A stretch of 64,000 nt of DNA from Psychrobacillus sp. NEAU-3TGS (GCF_029955155.1 NZ_JAPNOZ010000009.1:77273-141272), one strand, 5' to 3'. Counted from the stretch's first letter, positions 36,617 through 44,793 are shown. The notes: a model not told the origin generated them from the letters alone. Translations and numbers: made by a program.

Positions 36617-36741
36617 GCAATCAAAAAGTCTCGAAAGCAACCAACTCTAGTCTAAGTGCAATCAAACGAATGTTAAGAGCAACAAGTTGCAGTCTTACAG
36701 CAACCAAATGACCCCTGAGAGCAACCAATTTTCCTAAAACA
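36617..36741 (-). repeat. Degenerate 21-bp-period repeat, copy 2
   Basis: On the plus strand six units begin GCAATC, GCAACC, GCAATC, GCAACA, GCAACC and GCAACC at 36617, 36637, 36658, 36679, 36700 and 36721: spacing 20, then 21 four times. The run ends in the shared boundary AACAAGTTAGCTTGGAGTGAG (one base over the copy-1 form, cut here to 36738-36757). Unit interiors differ, so the period is conserved better than the sequence. Confidence 0.65.
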
Positions 36742-36816
36742 AGTTAGCTTGGAGTGAGAAGGCAATAATAATAGAGCACTAACGGTGATTATTTTCCATA
36801 AGGCTTCCACTTGCTA

Positions 36817-36890
36817 ACTTTGTCGCGTTCAGTGGTAGCTTTGTCGTTTTCGAAATAAGCTTTGTCGTGTTTCATAGTGGATATTGTCTC
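36817..36890 (+). repeat. Second 21-bp-period repeat (TTTGTCG family)
   Basis: TGTCG occurs at 36821, 36842 and 36863 (exactly 21 apart) and TGTCT at 36885, within units of the form AGCTTTGTCGTNTTC. A weaker copy lies at 55745-55775, again beside a copy of the other 21-bp repeat. No start codon or ribosome site frames it as a gene. Confidence 0.6.
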
Positions 36891-37173
36891 ACTCAACTAT
36901 TTAGTGGTAATGGGGGATTCTGATAAGTAAACAATTACCATTGATTTTCGCTTCAGGCGTCGACTCCTGCCGGATGAGAGAGCAAAATGAGCCATTCCAA
37001 CGACGCCCTAAGCGGAGGGAATGGCTCATCGCACACCCGGCGGAAAGCGTACGACTGCAGTGAAAATCATAACGGACACTAATAGAGCAATTTAATTTAC
37101 CGCACAGTTTCCCAATTATGTTTGGTAATTCCCATTATCATCTTGAGCCAGAGACAGACGCTTTAGCGCTTTT

Positions 37174-39072
37174 TTAGTTTCTATTCAACATTCTTAACCC
37201 ATTTAAAATTACTAAGATTGTACTTCCTTCGTGACCGATAACACCTAATGGTAAATCTACTACTTGTAGGAAGTTGGAAATGATGAGTACAGCTATAACG
37301 GAAAGAGAAAATACAATATTTTGTTTCACGATTCGTTGCATTTTACGTGACATTTTCACCGCATAACCAATCTTAGATAAATCATTTTTCATTAGTACAA
37401 CATCAGCTGTTTCAAGTGCTACATCTGTTCCTTCACCCATTGCGAATCCTGTCGTTGCAGTCGCAAGAGCAGGCGCGTCATTTATCCCATCTCCGACCAT
37501 TCCTACGAATTTATACTCTTTCAATAAAACTTTCATCTGTTCGACTTTTGTTTCTGGAAGACATTCCGCATAATATTGATCGATACCCGCCTCTTTGGAG
37601 ATTGCTTTTGCTGTTGTTTCGTTATCTCCTGTAAGCATAACTGTTTTAATGCCTAAAGAGTGGAGGAGTTTTATCGCTTCTTTTGCTTCCTCTCGTACCG
37701 TATCTTTTAATGCAACAGCAGCTGCAATTCCTTTTTCATCGCGCATAAAGATCACGGTTTTTCCTTCTGCTGCTAATTTTTCTGCTATGCCATGATGGAA
37801 TGCGAGTGCATCTTCTTTATTGACGAATTGAGGTTTTCCAACGGTTATCGTTTGACCGTTTATATTGGCTTGTAAGCCGAATCCAGGTTTATCTTCAATT
37901 GGAAGAGAAGGCAGTTGTTCAATCCCATTCTTTTTTGCATAGGCTGTAATAGCTTGCGCTAAAGGATGATTGGACTGCGCTTCAATCGTTGCTAAAGTAG
38001 TTAGTGTCTCATTAAAATCTAGATCTTCCCGAGTGAGGAAATCAGTCACGATTGGTTTACCTTGTGTTAAAGTACCGGTTTTATCGAGTGCGATAGCTTT
38101 CATTTCACTGACGTTTTCTAAGTGAACGCCACCCTTAAACAAAATACCATTTTTTGCTCCATTTGAAATAGCCGAAAGTGTTGCTGGCATGATAGAAGCA
38201 ACTAGTGCGCAGGGGGATGCAACGACCAATAAAACCATTGCTCGGTAGAAAGTAGTGTTCCAATCCCAATCGAGCAAAAAGTGTGGAAGAAATAGCATAC
38301 AACCTACTACAATGAGCACCACTTTAACGTAAGTACCTTCAAATTTTTCGATAAATTGCTGAGCAGGTGATTTTTCGTCTTGAGCGGATTGTACTAACTG
38401 AATAATTTTTTGGAAAAGGGAATCTTCGTTTGCTTTTGTCATTTCCATTGTAATTGCGCCACTAATATTGACTGTACCAGCGAATAATTCATCGTTTACA
38501 TGCTTTGATACAGGGATTGATTCACCACTAATTGCTGCTTCATCAATGGACGTTGCTCCACGCAGAACGATTCCATCAGCTGGAATCCGTTCTCCCGGTT
38601 TTACAACTAAATGATCCCCTAATGTAAGTTCTTTAATAGAAACGCGAGTCGTTGTGCCGTCACTTTTAAGCTTCCATGCTTCTTCGGGTTGGAGCTCCAT
38701 TAAAGAGGAAATTTCTTTATTACTTTTATTCATTGTATAAGTTTCTAAGGCACCACTTACTGCAAAGATGAATATTAAAATAGCTCCCTCTGTCCAGTAG
38801 CCAATAATTGAGGAACCAATAGCGGCTAGAATCATGAGCATTTCGACGTTCAGTTCTTTGTCCCGTATCGTTGCTTCAATACCCTCTTTTGCTTTAGCAA
38901 ATCCGCCGATTACAAATGCCAGTATATAAAGAATGATAGAAAATGTTTCGTTTCCAGCTAACCAAGCAATTAAAATAAGTATTCCTGAAAACAGGGCAGC
39001 TACTAATTCTACATGGGGAATTATTATTTGAGTGAGTGGTTTTCTTTGTATAAATTCATGAATAGTGGACAT
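37174..39072 (-). CDS. pfeT: P1B-4-type metal-transporting ATPase (PfeT/ZosA-like)
   Basis: A 632-residue P-type ATPase with no N-terminal metal-binding domain. Visible: TGES-type loop ISGESIPVSK (181-190), SPC in VVASPCALVAS (286-288) instead of the CPC of Cu/Cd pumps, phosphorylated D330 in DKTGTLT, MVGDGINDAPALA, and HEGST in the last membrane segment. SPC plus HEGST define the P1B-4 group, which exports Fe(II) and Co(II). B. subtilis PfeT (formerly ZosA) is such a pump under PerR, and a perfect PerR box lies upstream here, so ferrous iron efflux under peroxide stress is the best reading. Ribosome site AAGGAGGG. Confidence 0.88.
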   Translation of the reverse strand: MSTIHEFIQRKPLTQIIIPHVELVAALFSGILILIAWLAGNETFSIILYILAFVIGGFAKAKEGIEATIRDKELNVEMLMILAAIGSSIIGYWTEGAILIFIFAVSGALETYTMNKSNKEISSLMELQPEEAWKLKSDGTTTRVSIKELTLGDHLVVKPGERIPADGIVLRGATSIDEAAISGESIPVSKHVNDELFAGTVNISGAITMEMTKANEDSLFQKIIQLVQSAQDEKSPAQQFIEKFEGTYVKVVLIVVGCMLFLPHFLLDWDWNTTFYRAMVLLVVASPCALVASIMPATLSAISNGAKNGILFKGGVHLENVSEMKAIALDKTGTLTQGKPIVTDFLTREDLDFNETLTTLATIEAQSNHPLAQAITAYAKKNGIEQLPSLPIEDKPGFGLQANINGQTITVGKPQFVNKEDALAFHHGIAEKLAAEGKTVIFMRDEKGIAAAVALKDTVREEAKEAIKLLHSLGIKTVMLTGDNETTAKAISKEAGIDQYYAECLPETKVEQMKVLLKEYKFVGMVGDGINDAPALATATTGFAMGEGTDVALETADVVLMKNDLSKIGYAVKMSRKMQRIVKQNIVFSLSVIAVLIISNFLQVVDLPLGVIGHEGSTILVILNGLRMLNRN

Positions 39073-39096
39073 TTAATACCCTCCTTGATAATGAGT

Positions 39097-39120
39097 TTCA
39101 CTCTTATTTGAGTGTATAAA
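39097..39120 (-). promoter_or_regulatory. CadC/ArsR-type operator candidate
   Basis: The dyad CACTC-N6-GAGTG (39099-39103, 39110-39114) on the minus strand reads ATACACTCAAATAAGAGTG, close to the half-site ACACTCAAATAA that I recall from the staphylococcal cad operator. It lies 25 bases before the pfeT start. No ArsR-type regulator gene is in the window. Confidence 0.35.
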
Positions 39121-39126
39121 ATAGCA

Positions 39127-39156
39127 AAAATGGATTTCTGAGTAGAAATCCATTTT
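39127..39156 (-). terminator. Terminator-like hairpin in the fumarase-pfeT gap
   Basis: Perfect 13-bp stem AAAATGGATTTCT (39127-39139) and AGAAATCCATTTT (39144-39156); on the minus strand T5 follows. It can end the fumarase transcript, but it lies downstream of the pfeT promoter and would also be in the pfeT leader. Confidence 0.6.
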
Positions 39157-39171
39157 ATATTCGTTACTAAT

Positions 39172-39208
39172 TTATAATCATTATAATGTAAGGGGAGTAA
39201 ATCGTCAA
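39172..39208 (-). promoter_or_regulatory. PerR box over the sigma-A promoter of pfeT
   Basis: TTATAATCATTATAA (39172-39186) equals the PerR consensus TTATAATNATTATAA at every position. On the minus strand it covers the -10 TATAAT (39180-39185); TTGACG (39203-39208) is 17 bases upstream as -35. A PerR-repressed, peroxide-induced promoter is the natural reading. Confidence 0.85.
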
Positions 39209-39217
39209 CAGATTAGA

Positions 39218-40747
39218 TTAATTATAAACTGGTTCTTTATAGTTCGCTAATTTTTCTAAGGAAGATTTATCTACATCTGCATGAAGGCTGTTCCCATGAG
39301 AGTCCATCGTTACTATGGCAGTGAAGTTCTCTACACGTAAATGCCACATCGCTTCTGGAATACCAAATTCCATTAAATCAACGCCTTCAACATCTTTAAT
39401 ACAGTCAGCATAATACTGAGCTGCTCCGCCGATAGCGTTCAAGTAAACCCCACCATGTTCTGCTAAAGCAGCAAGTGTTTTCGGACCCATGCCGCCTTTA
39501 CCGACTACTGCGCGAATACCAAACTTTTTCATAATATCGCCTTGGTATGGCTCTTCTCGGATAGATGTTGTTGGACCAGCTGCACGAACATGCCATTTAC
39601 CTTCTTCATCTTTTTGCATCACAGGACCGCAGTGGTAAATAATATGCCCATCTAGATCCACTGGTGCATCATGGCTCATTAAATGATGGTGAATTGCATC
39701 GCGACCAGTATACATACGTCCAGTAATAGACACGACATCTCCAACTTGAAGAGAACGAATTTGTTCCTCTGTAATAGGAGCTTGAAGTTCCACTACTTTT
39801 TTAGGTGCTTCTTCTGTTGTTTCTTCTTTAAATTCAATCTTTTCTCCGTCTTGGTAGTGCCATTCGATAATTTTGCCAGTAGTTGGGTGGATATTAATCG
39901 CCATACGACGGTATGCCCAACAGTTATACGCAACAGATACGTAGAAACTTGCCGGAATACGGTGCATAACCCCAATTTTACAACCAAGTAAAGTTGCTTC
40001 GCCGCCGAATCCCATTGTTCCGATTCCTAATGTATTTGCCTTTTCTACAATATACGCTTCTAAACTAGCAAGGTCTGGATTTGGATTTGTATCTTCTACG
40101 TGACGAAATAATTGTTCTTTTGCAAGATCATATCCAGAAGATCGATCTCCACCAATCCCTACGCCAATAAAACCTGCAGAGCATCCTTGTCCTTGAGCCT
40201 GGTATACAGAATGTAAAATACATTTACGAATTCCATCTAAATCACGTCCAGCACGGCCTAAACCTTCTAATTCAGTAGGTAGGCTATATTGAATATTTTT
40301 GTTTTCACAGCCACCACCTTTTAGGATGAGCTTCATTTCTATATAATCTTTTTCCCATTGTTCGAATTTAATAACAGGAACGCCTTCTCCAAGATTGTCC
40401 CCACTGTTTGCTCCTGTTAGGGAGTCTACGGAGTTTGGACGAAGCTTTGCATCCTTTGTAGCGCTTACAATCGCACGTTTAATCGCTGCTTTTATCTCCA
40501 ATTGGTTTACGCCAATCGGTGTTTTAATCTTGAATGTCGGAAGACCGGTGTCTTGGCAAATAGGTGAAACATTGTCATCTGCCATTTGAATATTATTTGT
40601 AATAGTATCTAAACTCATTGCAGCTCGTGTACCAGCATTTTCTGCTGCCTTTGCTTTTTTTATAGCCCGTCGAACGTCTTTTGGTAAATTTGTAGATGTT
40701 TCAGTAATTAAATCATAAATACTTTTTTCCAATTGCTCCAATTGCAT
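39218..40747 (-). CDS. fumA: Class I fumarate hydratase (Fe-S)
   Basis: A 509-residue fumarase with the alpha and beta parts fused, as in FumA/FumB. It interconverts fumarate and malate and needs an oxygen-sensitive 4Fe-4S cluster. Visible: QDTGLPTFKIKTPIG, LTGANSGDNLGEG, GGGCENKN with a cluster cysteine, and the beta part ITGRMYTGRDAIHHHLM followed by YHCGPVM. The start is ATG 40747 after AAAAGGAGCG; the in-frame ATG further up has no site. This class is an alternative to the FumC of B. subtilis. It lies next to a PerR-regulated iron pump, perhaps by chance. Confidence 0.93.
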   Translation of the reverse strand: MQLEQLEKSIYDLITETSTNLPKDVRRAIKKAKAAENAGTRAAMSLDTITNNIQMADDNVSPICQDTGLPTFKIKTPIGVNQLEIKAAIKRAIVSATKDAKLRPNSVDSLTGANSGDNLGEGVPVIKFEQWEKDYIEMKLILKGGGCENKNIQYSLPTELEGLGRAGRDLDGIRKCILHSVYQAQGQGCSAGFIGVGIGGDRSSGYDLAKEQLFRHVEDTNPNPDLASLEAYIVEKANTLGIGTMGFGGEATLLGCKIGVMHRIPASFYVSVAYNCWAYRRMAINIHPTTGKIIEWHYQDGEKIEFKEETTEEAPKKVVELQAPITEEQIRSLQVGDVVSITGRMYTGRDAIHHHLMSHDAPVDLDGHIIYHCGPVMQKDEEGKWHVRAAGPTTSIREEPYQGDIMKKFGIRAVVGKGGMGPKTLAALAEHGGVYLNAIGGAAQYYADCIKDVEGVDLMEFGIPEAMWHLRVENFTAIVTMDSHGNSLHADVDKSSLEKLANYKEPVYN

Positions 40748-40920
40748 GGTGTAAACGCTCCTTTTATGTATGAGTTCCAAACACTTTTTAGTATACTATT
40801 ATATTTCTATTTACAAAAGGGCAGTTCGCTTGGGATTCAATTATGACAAGCGTACGTGTGAATAAGGAATGGTGAACGAGCAAAAGGTTCATGTAACCGA
40901 GCGTATCCTTTTCATTCCAT

Positions 40921-40962
40921 AAAAAAGAAGCTTAGAAATAGTGCATTCCAAGCTTCTTTCCA
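40921..40962 (-). terminator. Intrinsic terminator of the SE1561-family gene
   Basis: AAAGAAGCTT (40924-40933) and AAGCTTCTTT (40950-40959); on the minus strand six T follow. Confidence 0.8.
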
Positions 40963-40963
40963 G

Positions 40964-41152
40964 TTATTCAAATTTTGTATTTTTAAACTGTTCCATTTTC
41001 AACTCTAAATCATCCATCATTTGAATTAGACGGTCGATATCTTCTATTTCAGTTGACTCAGGCTCAATTGTGTCTAATACTTCTAAAAACATTTGTAGTC
41101 GATCTTTTAAATAAGATACTTGTTGTTCTGGATTTGAAATTTGTTTACCCAC
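40964..41152 (-). CDS. SE1561-family small protein
   Basis: A 62-residue, acidic, helical protein: VSYLKDRLQMFLEVLDTIEP, then TEIEDIDRLIQMMDDLELKM. The pattern fits the SE1561 family of small Bacillales proteins, function unknown. The start is GTG 41152, eight bases after AAAGGTG (minus strand), giving MGKQISNPEQQ; an in-frame ATG at 41182 lies upstream of that site. A terminator follows directly after the stop. Confidence 0.75.
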   Translation of the reverse strand: MGKQISNPEQQVSYLKDRLQMFLEVLDTIEPESTEIEDIDRLIQMMDDLELKMEQFKNTKFE

Positions 41153-41262
41153 AGAAAAACACCTTTCTGGTTGAAGTTTCACTTTATATGATAAGAATAA
41201 AACAAAATGAAAAGAAAAGATAGGACGAAGGTGTCAAATTTGTAATTTATTAATTTTGAATA

Positions 41263-41291
41263 TTTACATTATTTAATTTTAATGTTATAAT
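41263..41291 (+). promoter_or_regulatory. Sigma-A promoter before the 37-residue ORF
   Basis: TTTACA (41263-41268), 17-base spacer, TATAAT (41286-41291), 32 bases before the GTG at 41324. Confidence 0.65.
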
Positions 41292-41323
41292 CTTTACAAC
41301 CCATACATAGAAGGGAGGGCGTA

Positions 41324-41437
41324 GTGAATAGTCGAGAAACCATTCATTCAATAAGAAGGAGGGGATTCAGACATTTCACCGGCAAATACGCTGAAAATGC
41401 AGTTATGATTACTCAAGAGGATATTAGTTATATGTAA
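41324..41437 (+). CDS. Possible 37-residue leader peptide or small basic protein
   Basis: GTG 41324 follows GGGAGG by five bases and a sigma-A promoter by 32. The frame reads MNSRETIHSIRRRGFRHFTG then KYAENAVMITQEDISYM. A second strong GAAGGAGGGG lies inside it at 41355-41364, with no start codon after it. The intrinsic terminator begins at the stop codon, and the MFS transporter gene starts 199 bases further on. This order (promoter, short ORF, terminator, exporter) is that of translation-controlled attenuation, but the ORF may also be an independent small gene. Not recognised as a family. Confidence 0.5.
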   Translation: MNSRETIHSIRRRGFRHFTGKYAENAVMITQEDISYM

Positions 41438-41478
41438 AAGGCTCAGTCAATCTTAAGTGGATATAGACTGAGCCTTTT
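41436..41478 (+). terminator. Intrinsic terminator after the 37-residue ORF
   Basis: AAAAGGCTCAGTC (41436-41448) and GACTGAGCCTTTT (41466-41478), perfect 13-bp stem. The remaining gap to 41636 has a TTGACA at 41513-41518 but no good -10 at the right distance. Confidence 0.85.
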
Positions 41479-41636
41479 GTTGTTGATTGAAACAACTGAA
41501 TTCATATAGTATTTGACAGAATAAAGGAAGAAATTAAGTAAACGAAGTGAGTTATAACAAATTCTTTATAGGAAGTATGGCTGTTGTCTGATACACTACT
41601 GAATAGAATAATTTAAATATATTAATGAGGTAATGT

Positions 41637-42827
41637 ATGCAACAGTTTACAGCAATTGAAAGAAAAAGGTTTTGGATACTTGTAGCAATTGTATCTATAT
41701 CAGGTTTTTCACAAGGAATGTTATTGCCACTTATATCGGTTATATTTGAGCAAGACGGAGTAAGCCCGATGATAAATGGGTTAAGTGCAACTGGTCTTTA
41801 CGTTGGAACATTATTGATATCCCCATTTATTGAACCGCCTCTACGTAAATTTGGTTATAAGCCGATTATTATCGCAGGTGGTTTAATCGTTATTGTTTCC
41901 TTATTACTTTTTCCTTTATGGAAAAGTGTCGCTTTTTGGTTTGTCTTGCGATTATTTATAGGGATTGGCGATAATGCCCTTCATTTTTCTACACAGACGT
42001 GGATTACGAGCTTTTCACCTCAGCATCGTTTAGGACGAAATATTGCTATTTATGGTCTTTCTTTTGGAGTCGGGTTTGCTGTTGGCCCTTTGTTTGTCCA
42101 ACTAGTAGAAATTTTCGAAGGACTGCCGTTTATTATTTCCAGCATTCTTTGTTTAGGTGCATGGGTACTTATTTTCTTTGTGAAAAATGAAAAACCAGAG
42201 ATTATTAAAGGTGCTTCTGCTCATGAAGGAGGAACGTGGAAACGTTTTGGTGCAGCCTTAGCAGTTGCTTGGGTGGCATTTATACCACCATTTAGCTATG
42301 GTTTTTTAGAATCATCACTTAATGCCATTTACCCGGTTTATGCACTACGTAATTCTATAGAGGTAACTAGCTTATCGTACATATTGGCAGCCTTTTCAAT
42401 AGGAGGAGTTGTCTCGCAATTACCGCTTGGTGTATTAAGCGACAAAATAGGAAGACGAAAAGTACTGATGGTTATGATAGGTCTAGGATCATTGACCTTT
42501 GGAATAGCCAGCTTTTTCGAAAACTCCTCTTTAATAATAGGTACCCTCTTTTTCATAGCGGGTATGTTTGTTGGATCCACATTTTCACTTGGCATTTCTT
42601 ATATGGCAGATTTAACGCCAAAGGCACTTCTCCCAACTGGTAATTTGATGTGTGGAATTTCTTTTAGTATTGGAAGTCTTTCTGGTCCATTTTTAGGTGG
42701 TCTGTTTATCCAAGTTTTCGAAGGAGTTAGCTTTTTAGTATTAGTTGCGGTTCTCCTTGGAACACTAGCGTGTATTATCTTTTTTGCCAATCCGCAAAAG
42801 AATCGAAAGCTGCAGGAAACAACTTAG
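41637..42827 (+). CDS. MFS transporter, drug efflux-like
   Basis: A 396-residue major facilitator with 12 segments. The second half has a motif-A loop GVLSDKIGRRKVL near residues 266-278; the first-half loop is PLRKFGYKP. The sequence (IERKRFWILVAIVSISGFSQGMLLPLISVIF) fits the Bacillus YfmO/YitG-like multidrug exporters, substrate unknown. Ribosome site GAGGTAATGT precedes ATG 41637. A short ORF with its own terminator precedes it, and a terminator closes it. Confidence 0.8.
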   Translation: MQQFTAIERKRFWILVAIVSISGFSQGMLLPLISVIFEQDGVSPMINGLSATGLYVGTLLISPFIEPPLRKFGYKPIIIAGGLIVIVSLLLFPLWKSVAFWFVLRLFIGIGDNALHFSTQTWITSFSPQHRLGRNIAIYGLSFGVGFAVGPLFVQLVEIFEGLPFIISSILCLGAWVLIFFVKNEKPEIIKGASAHEGGTWKRFGAALAVAWVAFIPPFSYGFLESSLNAIYPVYALRNSIEVTSLSYILAAFSIGGVVSQLPLGVLSDKIGRRKVLMVMIGLGSLTFGIASFFENSSLIIGTLFFIAGMFVGSTFSLGISYMADLTPKALLPTGNLMCGISFSIGSLSGPFLGGLFIQVFEGVSFLVLVAVLLGTLACIIFFANPQKNRKLQETT

Positions 42828-42840
42828 TATGCAATAAATA

Positions 42841-42897
42841 AAGCACTACAGATTTGGGTCTCTTAAAAGGAGAGAACAATTTGTAGTGATTTTTTAT
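42841..42897 (+). terminator. Intrinsic terminator after the MFS gene
   Basis: A long imperfect stem: CACTACAGATTTGGGTCTCT (42844-42863) and AGAGAACAATTTGTAGTG (42871-42888), followed by ATTTTTTATT. Confidence 0.8.
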
Positions 42898-42990
42898 TGT
42901 ATTCTGAAAAGTGAAATAAGTAGGGGTGCAAATGCATGTGAATATGTATATGATATTTGTAAGGAAATTATATGGAAAGGAGGAAATATC

Positions 42991-43437
42991 TTGCGTAAAA
43001 ATTGGTCTCCATATGTTTGGAAATTAATATGGACTATTGGGTTAATTGTTTTATTGATGATTACTTATAGGCTAGAGTTTCAGGTGAAAAATCATGTGGC
43101 AACTACATTTCAAATGCTTCCTATTGTTTGGTTCCAATTTATTGCTAATTTATTATTAGGAATCTATCTTTCTATACTTTTTATCAAAGAGTGGACATTT
43201 AAATGGAACTGGTCGTTTTTCATTTGTTTGACTATACCTTTTTTTGTCATTTCTATTTATCTTCCAGTTGCTATTACATTCGTACAAAGCATCGCACAAG
43301 ACTCTAATAATTTTTCAGTACCTTTCCCACAATGGTTGATGAAGATAAATACCTATGGAATTCCTGCCATAGTAACAGGAATAACGCTGATGAGTGGATT
43401 ATTTAGTAAAACCTCCAATGGAGCTAGTCATGAATGA
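42991..43437 (+). CDS. Four-span membrane protein, unknown
   Basis: A 148-residue hydrophobic protein with four predicted spans (LIWTIGLIVLLMITY, WFQFIANLLLGIYLSILFI, FFICLTIPFFVISIYLPVA and YGIPAIVTGITLMSGL). The start is TTG 42991, seven bases after AAAGGAGG; earlier in-frame codons lie upstream of that site. I do not recognise the family. It lies between the MFS gene and the convergent alcohol dehydrogenase, with its own ribosome site and no obvious promoter, so it may be read through from upstream. Confidence 0.7.
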   Translation: MRKNWSPYVWKLIWTIGLIVLLMITYRLEFQVKNHVATTFQMLPIVWFQFIANLLLGIYLSILFIKEWTFKWNWSFFICLTIPFFVISIYLPVAITFVQSIAQDSNNFSVPFPQWLMKINTYGIPAIVTGITLMSGLFSKTSNGASHE

Positions 43438-43440
43438 TTA

Positions 43441-43485
43441 AACGTTGAATACCAGTTTGAAATGAACGTCTGGTATTCAACGCTT
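43441..43485. terminator. Hairpin between convergent genes
   Basis: AACGTTGAATACCAG (43441-43455) and CTGGTATTCAACGCTT (43470-43485) form a 13-bp stem; only a short CTTTCCT follows, so termination strength is uncertain. Confidence 0.55.
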
Positions 43486-43511
43486 TCCTAGTTTAGAATT
43501 CAATATTTTAC

Positions 43512-44651
43512 TTACGGTTTTAAGATGAACTTAATACTTTCTTCCTCATGATCATGGAAAATTCGATAGGCATCACTAGCTTTACTTAAAGGAACGCTAT
43601 GTGTAATAATTTCTCTTGGATCGAACTCACCTTGGTTGATCATATCAAATAGCTTCGGCATATAGTGGATAACGGGTGCTTGTCCCATTTTAAGTGTTAC
43701 ATTGCGTTCAAAGATATTACCGAGAGGGAACATATTGTACAATGAACCGTAAACACCCGTTAGTTGGATAGTTCCAAACTTACGAACTGCGTTTAAGCCA
43801 ATATCAATGGCACTCAATGTCCCGCCTTGAAGCTTCAGTTTTTGCTCAACCTTTTCCATGAGATTCATTTTTCCATCCATCCCTACACAATCGATGACCA
43901 CATCGACTCCACCGTTTGTGATTTCCTTAATATGACTTCCCATATTATCGAACTCATCAAAATTATACGCTTCTACTTTATTCATTTTGACCGCGTGATT
44001 AAGACGATAAGGAAGATGATCTACCGCAATAACTCGCTTAGCACCTTTCATCCATGCAAATTTTTGGACCATTAATCCGATAGGACCTGATCCAAGCACC
44101 GCAACAGTATCTCCAGATTTCATACCAGAGTTTTCGATACTCCAATAGGCAGTCGGGAGAACGTCTGATATAAATAGTAACGACTCATCTTCTAATTCAC
44201 AAGATTCAGGAATGACAAAAGGCATGAAGTTTCCATATGGAACTCTTAAATATTCGGCTTGTCCACCTGGATAATTGCCGTATCGCTCTGTAAATCCAAG
44301 ATACCCTCCCGAATCCACTGCTGGATTGTCATTGGAATTGTCACACTGACTCTCCAAATCGTTTTGACAATAAAAACACTCCCCGCAGGATACGTTAAAT
44401 GGAATCACCACACGATCTCCTTTTTTCACTTTTGTTACATCCGGTCCAACCTCTTCGACGATACCCATCGGCTCATGACCGATGACGTAGTCTTTGTGAG
44501 TAGGAATGGCGCCTCTATAAATATGAAGATCAGATCCACAAATGGCCGTTGAAGTAATTTTAACGACTATATCATCTTTTTTTTCTAGCTTTGCATCCGG
44601 TACTTCTTTAACCTCAACATCTTTAGCTCCCTGGTATGTTACTGCCTTCAA
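43512..44651 (-). CDS. Zinc-dependent alcohol dehydrogenase (FDH/threonine-dehydrogenase-like)
   Basis: A 379-residue medium-chain dehydrogenase. Catalytic zinc ligands are seen in AICGSDLHIY and GHEPMGIV; structural zinc cysteines in SCGECFYCQNDLESQC; the NAD fold in VAVLGSGPIGLMVQKFA followed by an acidic VIAVDH, which favours NAD(H). It fits the FdhA-like/YycR group often annotated as glutathione-independent formaldehyde dehydrogenase; the true substrate is not evident. The start is TTG 44651 close to AGGAGGAG. It is a single gene. Confidence 0.88.
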   Translation of the reverse strand: MKAVTYQGAKDVEVKEVPDAKLEKKDDIVVKITSTAICGSDLHIYRGAIPTHKDYVIGHEPMGIVEEVGPDVTKVKKGDRVVIPFNVSCGECFYCQNDLESQCDNSNDNPAVDSGGYLGFTERYGNYPGGQAEYLRVPYGNFMPFVIPESCELEDESLLFISDVLPTAYWSIENSGMKSGDTVAVLGSGPIGLMVQKFAWMKGAKRVIAVDHLPYRLNHAVKMNKVEAYNFDEFDNMGSHIKEITNGGVDVVIDCVGMDGKMNLMEKVEQKLKLQGGTLSAIDIGLNAVRKFGTIQLTGVYGSLYNMFPLGNIFERNVTLKMGQAPVIHYMPKLFDMINQGEFDPREIITHSVPLSKASDAYRIFHDHEEESIKFILKP

Positions 44652-44753
44652 AAAATCTCCTCCTCAAATTGCTTTCTCCTTATTCTTTACCATTTTATAT
44701 AAAAAACTAATATTCATTTAAATTAGTTATTATTATATATAAAAATATAAATA

Positions 44754-44791
44754 AGGGCAGTCAAGACGATGAAAGTCTTGATTGCCCTTAT
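44754..44791 (-). terminator. Intrinsic terminator after the SRPBCC gene
   Basis: AAGGGCAGTCAAGAC (44754-44768) pairs, with one mismatch, to GTCTTGATTGCCCTT (44776-44790). Confidence 0.85.
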
Positions 44792-44793
44792 TC

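Larger units (their letters stand above)
36421..37117. repeat. Large composite MITE-like element with nested inverted repeats
   Basis: The gap 36395-37173 is almost filled by this 697-bp block. Its ends resemble those of the element at 1641-2054: TATAGGGAA ... GTAGTGAGT at 36421-36446 and TACCGCACAGTTTCCC at 37098-37113 (14 of 16 like the first element). Each arm folds on itself: GGATTTAG/CTAAATCC (36465, 36561) in the left, and TGATTTTCGCTTCAG-type (36942-36960) with its 16-of-19 complement (37051-37069) around GAGCCATTCC/GGAATGGCTC in the right. Between the arms lie the two 21-bp repeat families listed separately. No ORF and no transposase. Confidence 0.65.

Noticed and set aside
36320-36640. 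106-codon minus-strand frame over the repeat arm
   Set aside because: It starts inside the composite repeat and overlaps the end of yihY and its terminator; a chance frame in GC-rich DNA.
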